From: Temnopleurus reevesii
Taxonomy: Eukaryota; Echinodermata; Echinoidea; Temnopleuroida; Temnopleuridae
Assembly: GCA_036244855.1 (NCBI GenBank)
Contig: BQKZ01006842.1
Span: 50,764-65,089 of the forward strand
Direction of reading: 5' to 3'
DNA: 14,326 nucleotides
The notes beneath the pieces were generated by a model. It ran no database searches and was not told the origin of the DNA. It was given only the letters and a program-made list of their open reading frames with translations. The number at the start of each line of letters is the position of its first letter. Position 1 is the stretch's first letter. Both the position numbers and the translations under genes were made by a program. Shown in pieces: positions 1 to 8,302 of this stretch.

Positions 1-848
1 AGTGACATGTGCATACGATTGCATGTGTACATGTAGAACAGATGAAGAGAAATTAAGAGAAGAAAACAGATGGGATTTGGGATGGGGATAAAATGCCACA
101 ATGTGCATGCATTGATGTCGATCGTCATGGAAACCAGTGTCAATAAGCCGTGTTGTGGATGCATGGGAAATAAATGAGGGAAAAGCAACAGAAAACATTA
201 ACTTTAAGATGCATGATGTTTTTCTATTAAACGTGAAAAAAGTCAGTGTTATAACTATAATAATTTCATTGATGCAAAGCGTTATCAATATTTAGACTTT
301 ATAAGTTAAAAAAGAAATTATTGTATTAAATCCCCAAACTACTATAAATTTTAAGCATTGTTATACTTCTTACATATAACACTTTAGTGCTGTTACAGAC
401 CTGTACAACAGTGTAAATGTTCAAAACTAAAAAGGTCAAACACTAACTTTGTACACAGTCTAGACTAACAAATCATATTCATTACACATCATTGGTAATG
501 CATCTATACAGTACAACCAATATCCAGTCATACACAAACAAATTTTGTAAATTATTGTTCTAAAGCCAAAATGCTTTGGAGTATTACTAAAATATTTGAT
601 ATTTGTAACTAAAATAAACATCTTCACAAAGCTTGATGCAGATCTGTTTTAATATATGCCTACATGTATATATGTACATGGGTTAAATGCAGGCAGGCAC
701 TTATGTCATGCGGCATCATACTGTTGTTTAGTTAGAGCAAGCCTGGAACAAATTGAGGGTTTGTTTTGAGTCTGGGAGGCAAAATAGGTAAGGAGGAAGC
801 AATAAATTTTACACAGCATCTTAAAATTTAGACTGATAATTAAAATGC
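1..848. other. AT-rich noncoding stretch
   Basis: I see no exon with usable splice sites, no RNA gene and no clear mobile element. ACATGTA-type words recur (for example near 28 and 661-680). It could be intron or 3' flank of the minus-strand flippase gene, or intergenic DNA. Confidence 0.6.
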
Positions 849-905
849 TTACACCAAGTGGTTGTCATACCATGCATAGCTGGCACCCTCATATTCATAA
901 AGATC
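849..905 (-). CDS. Candidate small or terminal exon (unproven)
   Basis: On the minus strand an open frame starts exactly after a TAATAG at 913-906, whose two triplets are in-frame stops. It reads DLYEYEGASYAWYDNHLV and then TAA at 851-849. The composition (Tyr, Trp, Glu, Asp) is more protein-like than the surrounding AT-rich shadow frames. A phase-0 start would fit the phase-0 end of the last supported flippase exon (8137), so it might be a C-terminal exon of that gene about 7 kb downstream. Against this, the pyrimidine tract before the AG is weak and I do not recognise the peptide. A donor-like GTAAGC at 852-847 would allow an internal exon (905-853) instead. Chance is a real possibility. 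Confidence 0.2.
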   Translation of the reverse strand, partial: DLYEYEGASYAWYDNHLV

Positions 906-2309
906 CTATTATTTTTCCAATTAAAAATTCTATAACAAAATCAGCAAAAAAATCATGTTCTGAACTTCCTTGAAAAACACTAATCTCAAAGTCTTGAAAG
1001 ATCCCAATTTGTCCTACAAACGTGCTATTTTCATTGAAAAATAAAATACTTTTTTCTGAAACAATGTCATTTACATTGGTTGGCAGGCAATGGGGGTATA
1101 AGGGGGATAACATTGAATCATTTTCAAAACACCTTGCATAAACCTGATAAATGAAATTTTCATTTATTCATCTGTTTGATGAATCTTATTCCCTTTCATT
1201 CAATCACATCAATATTAACCAACATGCACCAATTGGGGAAAATAAAAATAAAATCAATCATTCCCACATCATGCATACGATGTATATATTCACACAAACC
1301 CTTCATTCAGTTGTTTTTTTGTTGTCGTTCTCACAAAATGCACATGTACCTGAATCAAAAGAATATTCATGCATTTATGAATAAATTCTATGTATCTAAC
1401 TTTATACAATTGATTTTCATGTAAAAATTCTGGATTAAACTCATAGAAAAGTCAAGTATATCATTTAAATTGATATTTAAAGTTTAAAAGTTTAGGTTAC
1501 ACTATAAAGAAGGAAAAAATAGTATAATGAAAACGTAAGTACTGGATTACATTTAAATGAAATTTAGATTTGACATAGAGAATTAGAAATAAATGTGTGT
1601 TCATTATATAATTGTTTTATTACACTATAATGAAATTGATTTTGAAGTAAAGAAAATAGAACTAAAAATAAAAATGAGACGTTTGTTATTGTTTAATTAT
1701 ACAGTATAAGTATACATATGGTTCTTATATGTCTTTGTTTACTCCCTTTTGGCACCAAGCGCACCGATAAATTATACTGGCATGCAATATGGGAAAGCAA
1801 TGATCACCACCAATTAAAGTTATCATGATTCTAAAAATCATCATGTTTTTACCTTCATCATGTTTATGTTCTTGTGTCTCTCTCTGACAAGATTAAAATC
1901 ATATATTCTCACAATTAACAAGAGAAATCAACCATATATAGAGAAAATGTGTGTCTATACAGATTTTAAATTCATATTCTGAATAATTACTAAATACAAA
2001 GTCTTATGTATTAATGTTTTAAATCCATTTAAAACTACCTCACAGATAGTGCACCATATGAAAAATTCAGAAATAATCTAAAAACATGTTTCTTTAAAAC
2101 CAACTAATTTAGTGAAAATTCCAGTTCCTCTGACTTCTTTCTCTTTTTCTACATGTATGTTCTGCTAAGCACATAGGGAATTTTGCATGATTGTTTTACA
2201 TGTATAAGCTATATAAAAATCTTTCATTATTATTACTACATCCCCAGAGGTCAGTATCTTTTAGCCTAGTGTAATATCAATTTAAATGCTCTGTCCTACA
2301 TTACATTTT
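906..2309. other. AT-rich noncoding stretch
   Basis: Short open frames here, such as those between 1151 and 1424, are low-complexity and lack splice signals or recognisable protein motifs. I see no repeat shared with the rest of the window. It ends where the duplicated segment begins at 2310. Confidence 0.6.
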
Positions 2310-2683
2310 CTCACTCTACACTGCTGTAATTATTTTACTCTTAAAATTGAAATATTTCATTAAACAATAAACATAGCTCAATGTCTACCACACATATTTC
2401 ACTAAAAAAATAAAATAGGATAAGTATAATAAGTACATAAAATAGTACTGTAACACATACAGTGCATGTACCATCATACAGTATACTGTGCACTTGAACT
2501 ATCCATTCAGACATAAAAGTAAATTTTACTTCTAAACCGTACCTCATGCCTGATACACGTACGAGACTATGTGTACTGCATAGTGAGAAATATGGTTTTT
2601 ATTATTCATGCCTGAAAATTATAGATAAAATATTAAAAACGAGATGATAATAAATCTCTGGCCCATGTACAAAAGCTACACAA

Positions 2684-2854
2684 GGGAGGTGTTTCACCAA
2701 GATAAGAAAGACTTTCCGCACGACTTTACGTTCGACTGGTACCCATTCTTGTGCTGAATGTGCATAATATTACAAATGATTACGCGCAAGAAGGGATACC
2801 AGTCGAACGTAAAGTCGTGCGTAAAGTCTTTCTTATCTTGGTGAAACACCTCCC
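2684..2854. mobile_element. Foldback MITE, family 1, near-perfect
   Basis: The left arm (2684-2744) starts GGGAGGTGTTTCACCAAGAT and its inverse closes the element at 2793-2854. The arms of about 61 bp differ at only two or three positions, around a spacer of about 50 bp. No coding capacity. The homologous place in copy 2 holds a different element (5522-5648), so this is an insertion younger than the split of the copies. Related but decayed copies lie at 3766-4050, 4054-4210 and 11226-11397. I could not settle the target-site duplication, so the transposase superfamily is left open. Confidence 0.88.
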
Positions 2855-3593
2855 AGGTCTGGTAATCAAAGTCGATAATATTCAATCATTATTTTAAAAA
2901 TTCAAACATTTTAGATACTCTATAGGGGTGAAAAAAAAAAGTGATTTCCATTTCCTTGAAAACCAATCATCTAACATTCTTGTGTTGATATATACACTTT
3001 GCTCATCAAATCACTTTTAGCAATCCATGCAGTTATTGCACAACAACAGGCCATGCGTCTTCCAAACTAAAATTCTCTCTTTCAATCTTGACAAATCAAA
3101 TGATAAATGTGAGTTTTTAGCAACAAGCAGTCTCCAGGCAAGGGAAGGGTAAGGATTATCTTTCTTTTTTTTTCTTTTTTTAAAGTTTGTGGCCCAGTAA
3201 CAATTGCTCTACTTTTTACCAAATAAAAAGTGTTTTGATAACATTCACCTGAGAAAAAATGTTGCCAATTAAATAACCCAACCAAAGAAAGAGTCCGCAC
3301 ATGATTCTTGCACCAAATGCTGATATGCAATTAATTTCTCAATCATAAGATATATACAAAATGTAAAATGTGAAATTGGAGACGTAATTTTTTTTCTTCA
3401 GAACATCGAACCAGAATTTCATATTATCAAAAGCATCTGCTTATATTATCATTTCGTATCTGATAGTTGTTCATTTATTTTCAAAAACTATATGGCTGAA
3501 TTTTAATTTTATGGTTGTTTGAAAAAAAAGCAGAGCAATTGCCACTTAAGCGGGTGTGATTGAAAACTGTGTTAGGGATTTGTAGGGATTTTC

Positions 3594-3621
3594 TTTTTTT
3601 TTTTGAGGAGGGGGGGGGGGG
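3594..3621. repeat. Low-complexity T-run then G-run
   Basis: An 11-base T-run (3594-3604) is followed by GAGGA and a run of 12 G (3610-3621). The matching part of copy 2 (about 6669-6688) has shorter interrupted G-runs, so the tract is unstable. On the plus strand the G-runs could form a quadruplex. Confidence 0.7.
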
Positions 3622-3765
3622 TGTCAAACAGTTGCAAAACATTCTAAAGAGTAAAGTTAGATACCCTAAAGACCTGGAGGACTCGAGCAATGAGATGAAA
3701 GAACTGTGAAAGATAAATGGGCAAGTTAGCGGACATTATTAGGTACAAGGAGAGTATTTCACCAG

Positions 3766-4050
3766 GATGATGTGTCACCAAGTTGCAAAAGACTTTAGAG
3801 CACCGGTCACATAGGACCCCGGAAGCAACACGATTCACCCCGACTCTTTGTTAATTCACAGTTAACTGCCTCAAAACAATGAGTCAGAGTGAATCGTGTT
3901 GCTTCCGGGGTCCGATGTGACCGGGGCTTTATAGGAATGACTGGTTCTTCTGCGTGGTGATTCATGATATCACACATACTCTGCAAAAGAACTGATAGGT
4001 CATTCTTAAAGTCGTCCTTTAAGTCTTTCGTAACTTGGTGAGACATAACC
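3766..4050. mobile_element. Foldback element, family 1, interrupted
   Basis: The left part contains TGTCACCAAGTTGCAAAAGA and the right part has the inverse, TCTTTCGTAACTTGGTGAGA, matching the outer arms of the family-1 elements at 2684 and 11226. A second foldback (3800-3927) sits inside and splits it. It is absent from the matching place in copy 2 (about 6837-6870). Boundaries are approximate because the ends are degenerate and a short TGGTGAGACATAACCATT repeat follows. Confidence 0.65.
3800..3927. mobile_element. Nested foldback MITE with GCCCCGGTCACA-type ends
   Basis: The left arm GCACCGGTCACATAGGACCC is matched by an inverse right arm ending GTGACCGGGGC. The inverted match runs about 50 bp through GGAAGCAACACGATTCA, leaving a short spacer around 3850-3875. 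It is flanked by similar words (TTTAGA on the left, TTTATA on the right) that may be an imperfect target duplication. The GC content of the arms is well above the surroundings. No coding capacity. Confidence 0.85.
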
Positions 4051-4053
4051 ATT

Positions 4054-4210
4054 GGTGAGACATAACCATTTAAGAATGAGTTTACACACGACTGGTATCA
4101 GTTCTTGTGCTGAATGATCGAGAATCTTATGCGTATTACACTTGTTAACATACTCCAGTCTTTCTTGCAGTTGTGTGTAACTATTAGAATGATTTGGTGA
4201 AACACCACCC
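4054..4210. mobile_element. Foldback element, family 1, degenerate
   Basis: It shares internal words with the copy at 11226-11397 (read in inverse): CACGACTGGTATCAG, TTCTTGTGCTGAATGATCGA and ACTCCAGTCTTTCTT. It ends in GATTTGGTGAAACACCACCC, the inverse of the family terminus. The left end is merged with the repeat following the previous element, so the start is approximate. Confidence 0.7.
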
Positions 4211-4213
4211 TCG

Positions 4214-4375
4214 GTTTTGTTCCATAAAACTATTCTACACACAATTCTACAAATGACTGGTGACCCTTTTGTAGGTGTGGTTCAGGGACAGATATTGTCA
4301 TAGAACACAGGAAAAGGTCACCAGTTGTTCGTAGATGTAGAGTCATGTGTAGATTGACAAACAGTGTTATGAAAC
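4214..4375. mobile_element. Foldback element with GACTGGTGACC arms
   Basis: The left side reads TCTACACACAATTCTACAAA and then GACTGGTGACC; the right side reads GGTCACCAGTTGTTCGTAGA and then TGTAGAGTCATGTGTAGA, an imperfect inverse with small indels. The pairing extends outward to TGTTCCATAAAAC and GTTATGAAACAC. The tip is about 40 bp. No coding capacity. It abuts the SINE insertion on its right and the family-1 element on its left, so this part of copy 1 is a dense cluster of short elements. Confidence 0.65.
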
Positions 4376-4390
4376 ACAATCAAGGTCATT

Positions 4391-4778
4391 AATTGAATAA
4401 TTCTTGCCTTATCCCAACATGGATAAACACTGATTGACAGTGCTTTACTGAGAAGCTGAGAAATCTCCTGATGACTAGACAGGTGTCTTACCACTAGACC
4501 ATGCAACGAGAGCCGATGGAAGTGGCGGGCTTGATTCGTGTTATACAGTAGCAGCAGGTACTGCGTAAATATCAATTGAATGATTTTTGTGTTGGGTGTA
4601 TAAATAATTGAATAATTCTTGCCTTATCCCAACATGGATAAACACTGATTGACAGTGCTTTACCGAGAAGCTGAGAAAAAGATCTCAGGCATTCTCGGGT
4701 AGGAATCAAACCCACGTTGGGATAAGGCAAGAATTATTCAATTATTTATCCACCCAACACAAAAATCATTCAATTGAT
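4391..4778 (-). mobile_element. Rearranged tRNA-derived SINE cluster, copy 1
   Basis: It is flanked by an exact 15-bp target duplication, ACAATCAAGGTCATT (4376-4390 and 4779-4793). Inside are a minus-orientation SINE (4391-about 4571) with the tRNA A box (inverse of TGGTCTAGTGG at 4491-4501) but a deletion removing the B box, then a second minus-orientation fragment (about 4572-4713) with a mutated B box, then an inverted tail fragment (about 4714-4778). The junction near 4571 joins the tail of one unit to the head of the next, as in a tandem dimer. The host sequence is a degenerate foldback continuing at 4794-4913. The same target is occupied in copy 2. Confidence 0.85.
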
Positions 4779-5020
4779 ACAATCAAGGTCATTCTTAAAG
4801 TTATGAACGAATATCAGAGAAACTGGAATAGTTTATTCAGCACTAAGCTCACAAGATTCTAAATGATTATAAAAGCAAGAACTGATACCAATCTTTCATG
4901 GTAAAATATGGCCCTGGAAGAGATTAGCATCTACGTGTACATGCACATTAATTGTTTATGTCATTTGATTATTAGACCCATTTAGAAGTACACATGTGTG
5001 CCAATTGTGGCATAATGAAT

Positions 5021-5151
5021 AATAACATCTTCAGCCTTGGTTTCAGCTCTTGGTTGGGACAGCCTCCACTCTCGCCGCCTTCTTGCCCAGTGTATACTAT
5101 TCTACAAAATCCACCAACACATGATCAACATGCCGTTTCCTCCTGGTATTA
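5021..5151 (-). other. GC-richer unique island next to the assembly N; possible exon
   Basis: This stretch is clearly richer in G and C than its neighbours, has no counterpart after copy 2, and stops at the N at 5152. On the minus strand a frame opens after an AATAG and reads YTLGKKAARVEAVPTKS then a stop. Another frame opens after TTTTGTAG and reads ARRRREWRLSQPRAETKAED onwards. Either would be compatible with the phase-0 end of the upstream flippase exon as a basic C-terminal tail. The plus strand is open too, so frame openness alone means little. I recognise no domain. Confidence 0.25.
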
Positions 5152-5152
5152 N
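5152..5152. other. Single ambiguous base (N) at duplication boundary
   Basis: This is the only N in the window. Copy 2 of the large duplication starts at the next base, so it probably marks an assembly join or gap. Confidence 0.9.
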
Positions 5153-5521
5153 CTCACTCTACACTGCTGTAATTATTTTACTCTTAAAATTGAAATATTT
5201 CATTAAACAATAAACATAGCTCAATGTCTACCACACATATTTCACTAAAAAAATAAAATAGGATAAGTATAATAAGTACATAAAATAGTACTGTAACACA
5301 TACAGTGCATGTACCATCATACAGTATACTGTGCACTTGAACTATCCATTCAGACATAAAAGTAAATTTGGCTTCTAAACCGTACCTCATGCCTGATACA
5401 CGTACAAGACTATGTGTACTGCATAGTGAGAAATAAGGTTTTTATTATTCATGCCTGAAAATTATAGATAAAATATTCAAAACGAGACGATAAAAAATCT
5501 CTGGCCCATGTACAAAAGCAA

Positions 5522-5648
5522 GGGGTCTGTAACATAAAAGATGCAATCAATCTTACGATAAATATCAATCGTAAGTCTATGGGAAAACGTGTATCATAAA
5601 GATACAAATAATTTTTAATCAATCGTATCTCTTTTATGTTACAGGCTC
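5522..5648. mobile_element. Short MITE with TCTGTAACATAAAAGA ends
   Basis: It starts GGGGTCTGTAACATAAAAGA and ends with the inverse TCTTTTATGTTACAGGCTC. The terminal inverted match is about 20 bp, with further weak internal pairing (CGATAAATATCAATCG). Length is 127 bp, with no coding capacity. It occupies the same place in copy 2 that family 1 (2684-2854) occupies in copy 1. A diverged relative is at 9984-10115. Confidence 0.8.
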
Positions 5649-5741
5649 ACAGTCTGGTAATCAAAGTTAATAATATTCAATCATTATTTTAAAAATTCAA
5701 ACATTTTAGACACTCTATAGGGGTAAAAAAAAAGTGATTCC

Positions 5742-5930
5742 CAGGGACTGAATTTAAGAATTTGCAGGGGAGTTTATAGATAGCTCTCCTAGATGCTCTC
5801 AAGGGGAGCTTTAGGGGAGCTAAATTGGGTCTTCATGTTACAAGGGGCTCAATATATCACTCCCCAAAAAGTATTTAAGGGGAGCTTTAGGAGAGCAATC
5901 GCTCTCACTCCCCTTAAAATGTACTCCCTG
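5742..5930. mobile_element. Non-autonomous hAT-like element
   Basis: The 189-bp insertion is present only in copy 2; copy 1 reads straight through at about 2941-2955. It starts CAGGGACTGAA and ends GTACTCCCTG. CAGGG/CCCTG termini are typical of hAT elements. ATTCC flanks both ends (5737-5741 and 5931-5935); a full 8-bp duplication is not visible. Inside, GGGGAGCTTTAGG occurs twice (5813 and 5879 regions) and inverse AGCTCTCC/CTCTCACTCC words give secondary pairing. No transposase is encoded. Confidence 0.75.
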
Positions 5931-6895
5931 ATTCCTATTTCCTTGAAAACCAATCGTCTCATTCTTGTGTTGATATATACATTTTGCTCATCATATCACT
6001 TTAAACAATCCATGCAGTTATTGCACAACAACAGGCCATGCGTCTTCCAAACTAAAATTCTCTCTTTCAATCTTAACAAATCAAATGATAAATGTGAGTT
6101 TCTAGCAACAATGCAGTCTCAAAGCAAGGGAAGGGTAAAGATTACTTTCTTTTTTTTTCTTTTTTTAAAGTTTGTGGCCCAGTAACAATTGCTCTACTTT
6201 TTCCCAAATAAAAAGTGTTTTGATAACATTCAACTGAGAAAAAATGTTGCCAATTAAATGACCTAACCAAAGAAAGAGTCTGCACATCATACAAATCCAA
6301 ATGAAATGCAGATACACAATTAATTTCTGAATAATATGGTATACTGTTATACAAAATGTAAAATGTGAAATCATCTATGTGCCGATTTTTAAAAAATTCA
6401 CAAGAACGTCCATAACATGAAGCTGCGGAAACATTTTGTAGAACATCAAATTAGAATTTCACTGAGCAAATCTGAAACAAAACATCAACAATCAGGTACA
6501 TTTCAGATTCCTATGAAATATCTGATAGCTGTACATTTATTTTGCAGACTACATGTACATCTATGTGGTTTAATTTTATAGTTTAAGTAAAAGCAGAGCA
6601 ATTGTCACTTAAGCGGTGTAGTTCATAACAGTGTTAGGTATTTGTTGGGATTTTTCTCTCTTATTTCATTGGGGGTTTTGGGGGAGGAGTAATTAGGCTG
6701 TCAAACAGTTGCAAAACATTCTAAAGAGTGAAGTTAGATACCCTAAAGAGCTGAAGGACTCGAGCAATGAGATGAAAGAACTGTGGAAGATAAATGGGCA
6801 AGTTAGCGGAAATTATTAAGTACAAGGACAGTGTTTCACATGGGTGGTGTTTCACCAAGACTAACAGCTTTATGAAACACAACCCAGGACATTCA

Positions 6896-7141
6896 TCAAT
6901 TGAATGATTTTTGTGTTGGGTGGATAAATAATTGAATAATTCTTGCCTTATCCCAACATGGATAAACACTGATTGACAGTGCTTTGCCGAGAAGCTGAGA
7001 AAAAAATTCACAGGCATTCTCGGGTAGGAATCGAACCCGAGATCTCCTGATGACTAGACAGGTGTCTTACCACTAGACCACCGAGAGCCGATGGAAGTGA
7101 CGGGCTCGATTCGTGTTATAGCAGCAGGTACTGCGTAAATA
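6896..7141 (-). mobile_element. tRNA-derived SINE, minus orientation
   Basis: Read on the minus strand: a 5' segment of about 50 bp, then a tRNA-like head (7087-7017) with a perfect A box TGGTCTAGTGG (7080-7070) and B box GGTTCGATTCC (7037-7027), then a tRNA-unrelated body (TTCTCAGCTTCTCGGCAAAG) and a tail ending CAACACAAAAATCATTCAAT. The acceptor stem has six pairs with a C-A mismatch at the first position. The T-stem is poor, so it is tRNA-like rather than a working tRNA. It lies head to head with the next copy. The pair is flanked by the 12-bp duplication CCAGGACATTCA. Confidence 0.88.
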
Positions 7142-7318
7142 TCGAGCCCGTCACTTCCATCGGCTCTCGGTGGTCTAGTGGGAAGACACCTGTCTAGTCA
7201 TCAGGAGATTGTGGGTTCGAATCCTACCCGAGAATGCCTGAGATTTTTTTTCTCAGCTTCTCGGCAAAGCACTGTCAATCAGTGTTCATGTTGGGATAAG
7301 GCAAGAATTATTCAATTA
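7142..7318 (+). mobile_element. tRNA-derived SINE, plus orientation
   Basis: The tRNA-like head is 7164-7234, with A box TGGTCTAGTGG (7171-7181), B box GGTTCGAATCC (7214-7224), a D-arm GTC/GAC stem and a T-stem GTGGG/CCTAC. The putative anticodon loop CTAGTCA closes on a T-T mismatch. Body and tail follow to GGCAAGAATTATTCAATTA, shorter than the minus partner. It is the inverse of 6896-7141 over about 170 bp, so the pair could fold into a long hairpin. Right flank CCAGGACATTCA (7319-7330) matches 6884-6895 exactly. Confidence 0.88.
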
Positions 7319-7572
7319 CCAGGACATTCAGTTATGAACAACTTTCAGAAAGACTGAAGTGTTTAATTGAGCATTAAGCTCACATAATTCAAAATGATTA
7401 TCTAACAAAGTCAAACTGATACCAGTTGATCATATAGTTGTTCATAATTTGATGAAACACCATCCTCGAAATTAACATCTACATGTACATGCAAATTACA
7501 TGTTTATGTCATTTGATTATAATTTAGACCCATTTAGAAGTACACATGTTTGCCAACTGTGGTATAATAATT

Positions 7573-8136
7573 AATCACATATGATTGAAATTAGAATCAT
7601 CATTTTAAGATGCAAATTAATATTACAAAAAATATCAGAAATAATCAAAGGGCAATAAAAGTATTGGAGAGTAATTTATCCCCTAAACATACAGGGTACA
7701 GTAAATATATTATCTAAGTAATATTATCATGATTACTAGCATTTGTTTTTACTTACAGTATACACACAGAGTAAAACCTATGCCAAGAACTACATTTTTT
7801 TATCATTAGATCATCGTAGCGCAAATGTTTTTCCCGTACTTTCTTTCTCTCTATCTCTCCCCCTTTCTCTCTTGCAATCTCTCTTTAGATGAGAATTTCA
7901 AAATCATTCTACACTTGTATTACATAACATCCTCACAACAAATTCCCACATGAATCTTACGGTGTTTGCTTGCACTACAATGGCCCATTTTTATGTTACC
8001 TTTCGCTCCAATGTCTCTTCCAACACATCATAACAACATTGTTGCAACCAGCAAAAAATCACAAAAATGGTAGAATATCTTTTCAATAGACGCTCTAGTC
8101 CCACATACACACTCTCACGTCCACTTTAATACTCAC
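7573..8136 (-). other. Putative intron sequence downstream of flippase exon F
   Basis: It begins on the minus strand with the donor GTGAGT after exon F (8136-8131). I see no further exon here. A pyrimidine-rich tract (7838-7887, TTTCTCTC words) is the main feature. If the donor is not used, translation would stop after about 13 codons. Confidence 0.55.
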
Positions 8137-8302
8137 CCTAACAACCACTGCCGTGCTTGGGTAGAAGTAATAACAGATTGTCTTGAAGATATAATCGGGT
8201 AGAAAGCTAACTACGACAGCACCCATGACCCAGAACCAGACCGTCCAGCTGTTATGAGCTTCAAAGAACACCCAATAGAGACCAGTGGTACTAAATGCAG
8301 AT
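8137..8302 (-). CDS. Flippase exon F (M9-M10 loop, M10)
   Basis: 166 nt from acceptor ATCATCTCATCACAG (G at 8303) to donor AGG|GTGAGT (GT at 8136-8135). The first base completes an Ile codon begun in exon E; 55 codons follow, ending in phase 0. It encodes SAFSTTGLYWVFFEAHNSWT, a hydrophobic helix, SFLPDYIFK and PSTAVVVR. The L-P/L-D-basic pattern after the last helix is typical of P4-ATPases. It is the richest in G and C of the exons. Confidence 0.92.

Larger units (their letters stand above)
2310..5020 (+). repeat. Direct duplication, copy 1
   Basis: From CTCACTCTACACTGCTGTAA at 2310 this segment is repeated from 5153 in the same order and orientation. The first 350 bases differ at only about 2% of positions by eye. 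The match continues through the GCAGTTATTGCACAACAACA stretch (3028 and 6013), the AAGTTAGATACCCTAAAGA stretch (3654 and 6730) and the TTAGAAGTACACATGT stretch (about 4982 and 7534), with greater divergence in the middle. Copy 1 carries foldback elements at 2684-2854 and in 3766-4375 that copy 2 lacks. The right limit, where similarity fades, is approximate. Confidence 0.9.
5153..7572 (+). repeat. Direct duplication, copy 2
   Basis: This is the counterpart of 2310-5020. It has its own insertions at 5522-5648 and 5742-5930 and a more complete head-to-head SINE pair at 6896-7318. It lacks the cluster of foldbacks found at 3766-4375 in copy 1. Local divergence is about 2% at the start and much higher around 6360-6500, where small indels accumulate. 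The right limit is approximate. Confidence 0.9.

Noticed and set aside
2341..2547. 68-aa frame repeated almost unchanged at 5184-5390
   Set aside because: It is conserved only because both lie in the low-divergence part of the duplication. The single residue change comes from two adjacent bases in one codon. The composition is AT-driven and hydrophobic, with no splice or start context.
3606..3625. G-run as a telomere- or switch-like element
   Set aside because: It is a single unstable homopolymer, shorter and interrupted in copy 2.
5793..6185. 130-aa open frame on the plus strand
   Set aside because: It begins inside the hAT-like insertion and runs into duplicated noncoding sequence; copy 1 has no equivalent frame.
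6721..7017. 98-aa open frame on the minus strand
   Set aside because: It crosses from the SINE through foldback remains into duplicated sequence, so it is a chance fusion.
7164..7234. Functional tRNA gene
   Set aside because: The A and B boxes are perfect, but the acceptor stem has a first-pair mismatch, the anticodon stem has a T-T mismatch, and the sequence is embedded in a SINE with inverted and partial copies.
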